NCBI GenBank assembly: GCA_965652545.1
Contig: CBFGWV010000062.1
Coordinates: 1 to 19,208 of the forward strand
Source: CBFGWV01 sp965652545
Lineage (GTDB): Bacteria; Pseudomonadota; Gammaproteobacteria; Competibacterales; Competibacteraceae
DNA length: 19,208 nt
Direction: 5' to 3'
Shown here: positions 19,160-19,208 of the stretch, one piece after another
Layout: each line of letters begins with the position of its first letter
Position numbering within the stretch: position 1 is the first letter of the stretch
Notes under the pieces: generated by a model
The model's input: the letters and a program-made list of their open reading frames with translations, nothing else
Database searches by the model: none
Told to the model about the DNA's origin: nothing
Made by a program: the position numbers and the translations under genes

Positions 19160-19208
19160 CTACCCCAGCATCCAGTCCAGCGCCGCCTCCACATGCACGG
19201 CGGTGCTG
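19160..19208 (-). CDS. C-terminal end of an unidentified gene, cut by the window edge
   Basis: On the minus strand the last 15 complete codons before a TAG stop (19160-19162) read STAVHVEAALDWMLG. The strong G/C third positions and helical character look like a real protein C-terminus, and it converges on the giant gene. Too little is present to name it. Confidence 0.35.
   Translation of the reverse strand, partial: STAVHVEAALDWMLG

Overview
The window is GC-rich, roughly two thirds G+C by eye, and densely coded. It looks like a chromosome segment of a gammaproteobacterium. Pointers are a type IV pilus minor pilin operon of the Pseudomonas/Xanthomonas type, a DUF2333 inner-membrane protein next to valS, and short GTAG-type REP hairpins between genes. 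Several proteins are rich in Asp and Glu, which would fit a salt-tolerant lineage such as the Ectothiorhodospiraceae/Chromatiales or Wenzhouxiangella-like groups. This placement is inference; there is no rRNA or other marker to fix it.

Layout. (1) 48-1289, minus strand: an iron-containing alcohol dehydrogenase. (2) 1290-1492: a divergent regulatory gap with an AT-rich stretch, a TTGACA box and a 9-bp-arm palindrome resembling a repressor operator. (3) 1493-7303, plus strand: minor pilin genes pilV-pilW-pilX and the tip adhesin pilY1, without the fimT/fimU and pilE genes that often flank them. (4) 7304-7852: a 549-base gap without a gene, holding three REP-like hairpins in alternating orientation, a 112-bp element with 29-bp inverted repeats around a hairpin core, and a degenerate direct repeat. 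(5) 7853-14001: a same-strand run of valS, a DUF2333 protein, a YdjM/DUF457-type membrane hydrolase, a FAD-dependent oxidoreductase and an MnmM/YtqB-type methyltransferase. The last three genes abut or overlap and are probably co-translated. (6) 14188-19044: one very large gene (1618 aa) of an unusual kind. (7) 19045-19208: a 23-codon remnant resembling part of the large protein, then the last 15 codons of a gene on the minus strand cut by the window edge.

The most interesting object is the 1618-residue protein. It has no visible signal peptide. It carries an acidic N-terminal region with at least four annexin-like repeats (recurring V/A-Y-x-x-H/R-Y motif), a Gly/Ala-rich hydrophobic block, a Pro/Ser/Thr-rich linker, a candidate papain/transglutaminase-like Cys994-His1032-Asp1050 centre, and about 560 further residues I do not recognise. 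This layout resembles polymorphic toxins or host-directed effectors. A short downstream echo of its C-terminal region suggests past module exchange or decay. No immunity gene is visible before the window ends.

The second point of interest is the oxidoreductase-methyltransferase pair. It could be a two-gene substitute for bifunctional MnmC in making mnm5(s2)U34 in tRNA.
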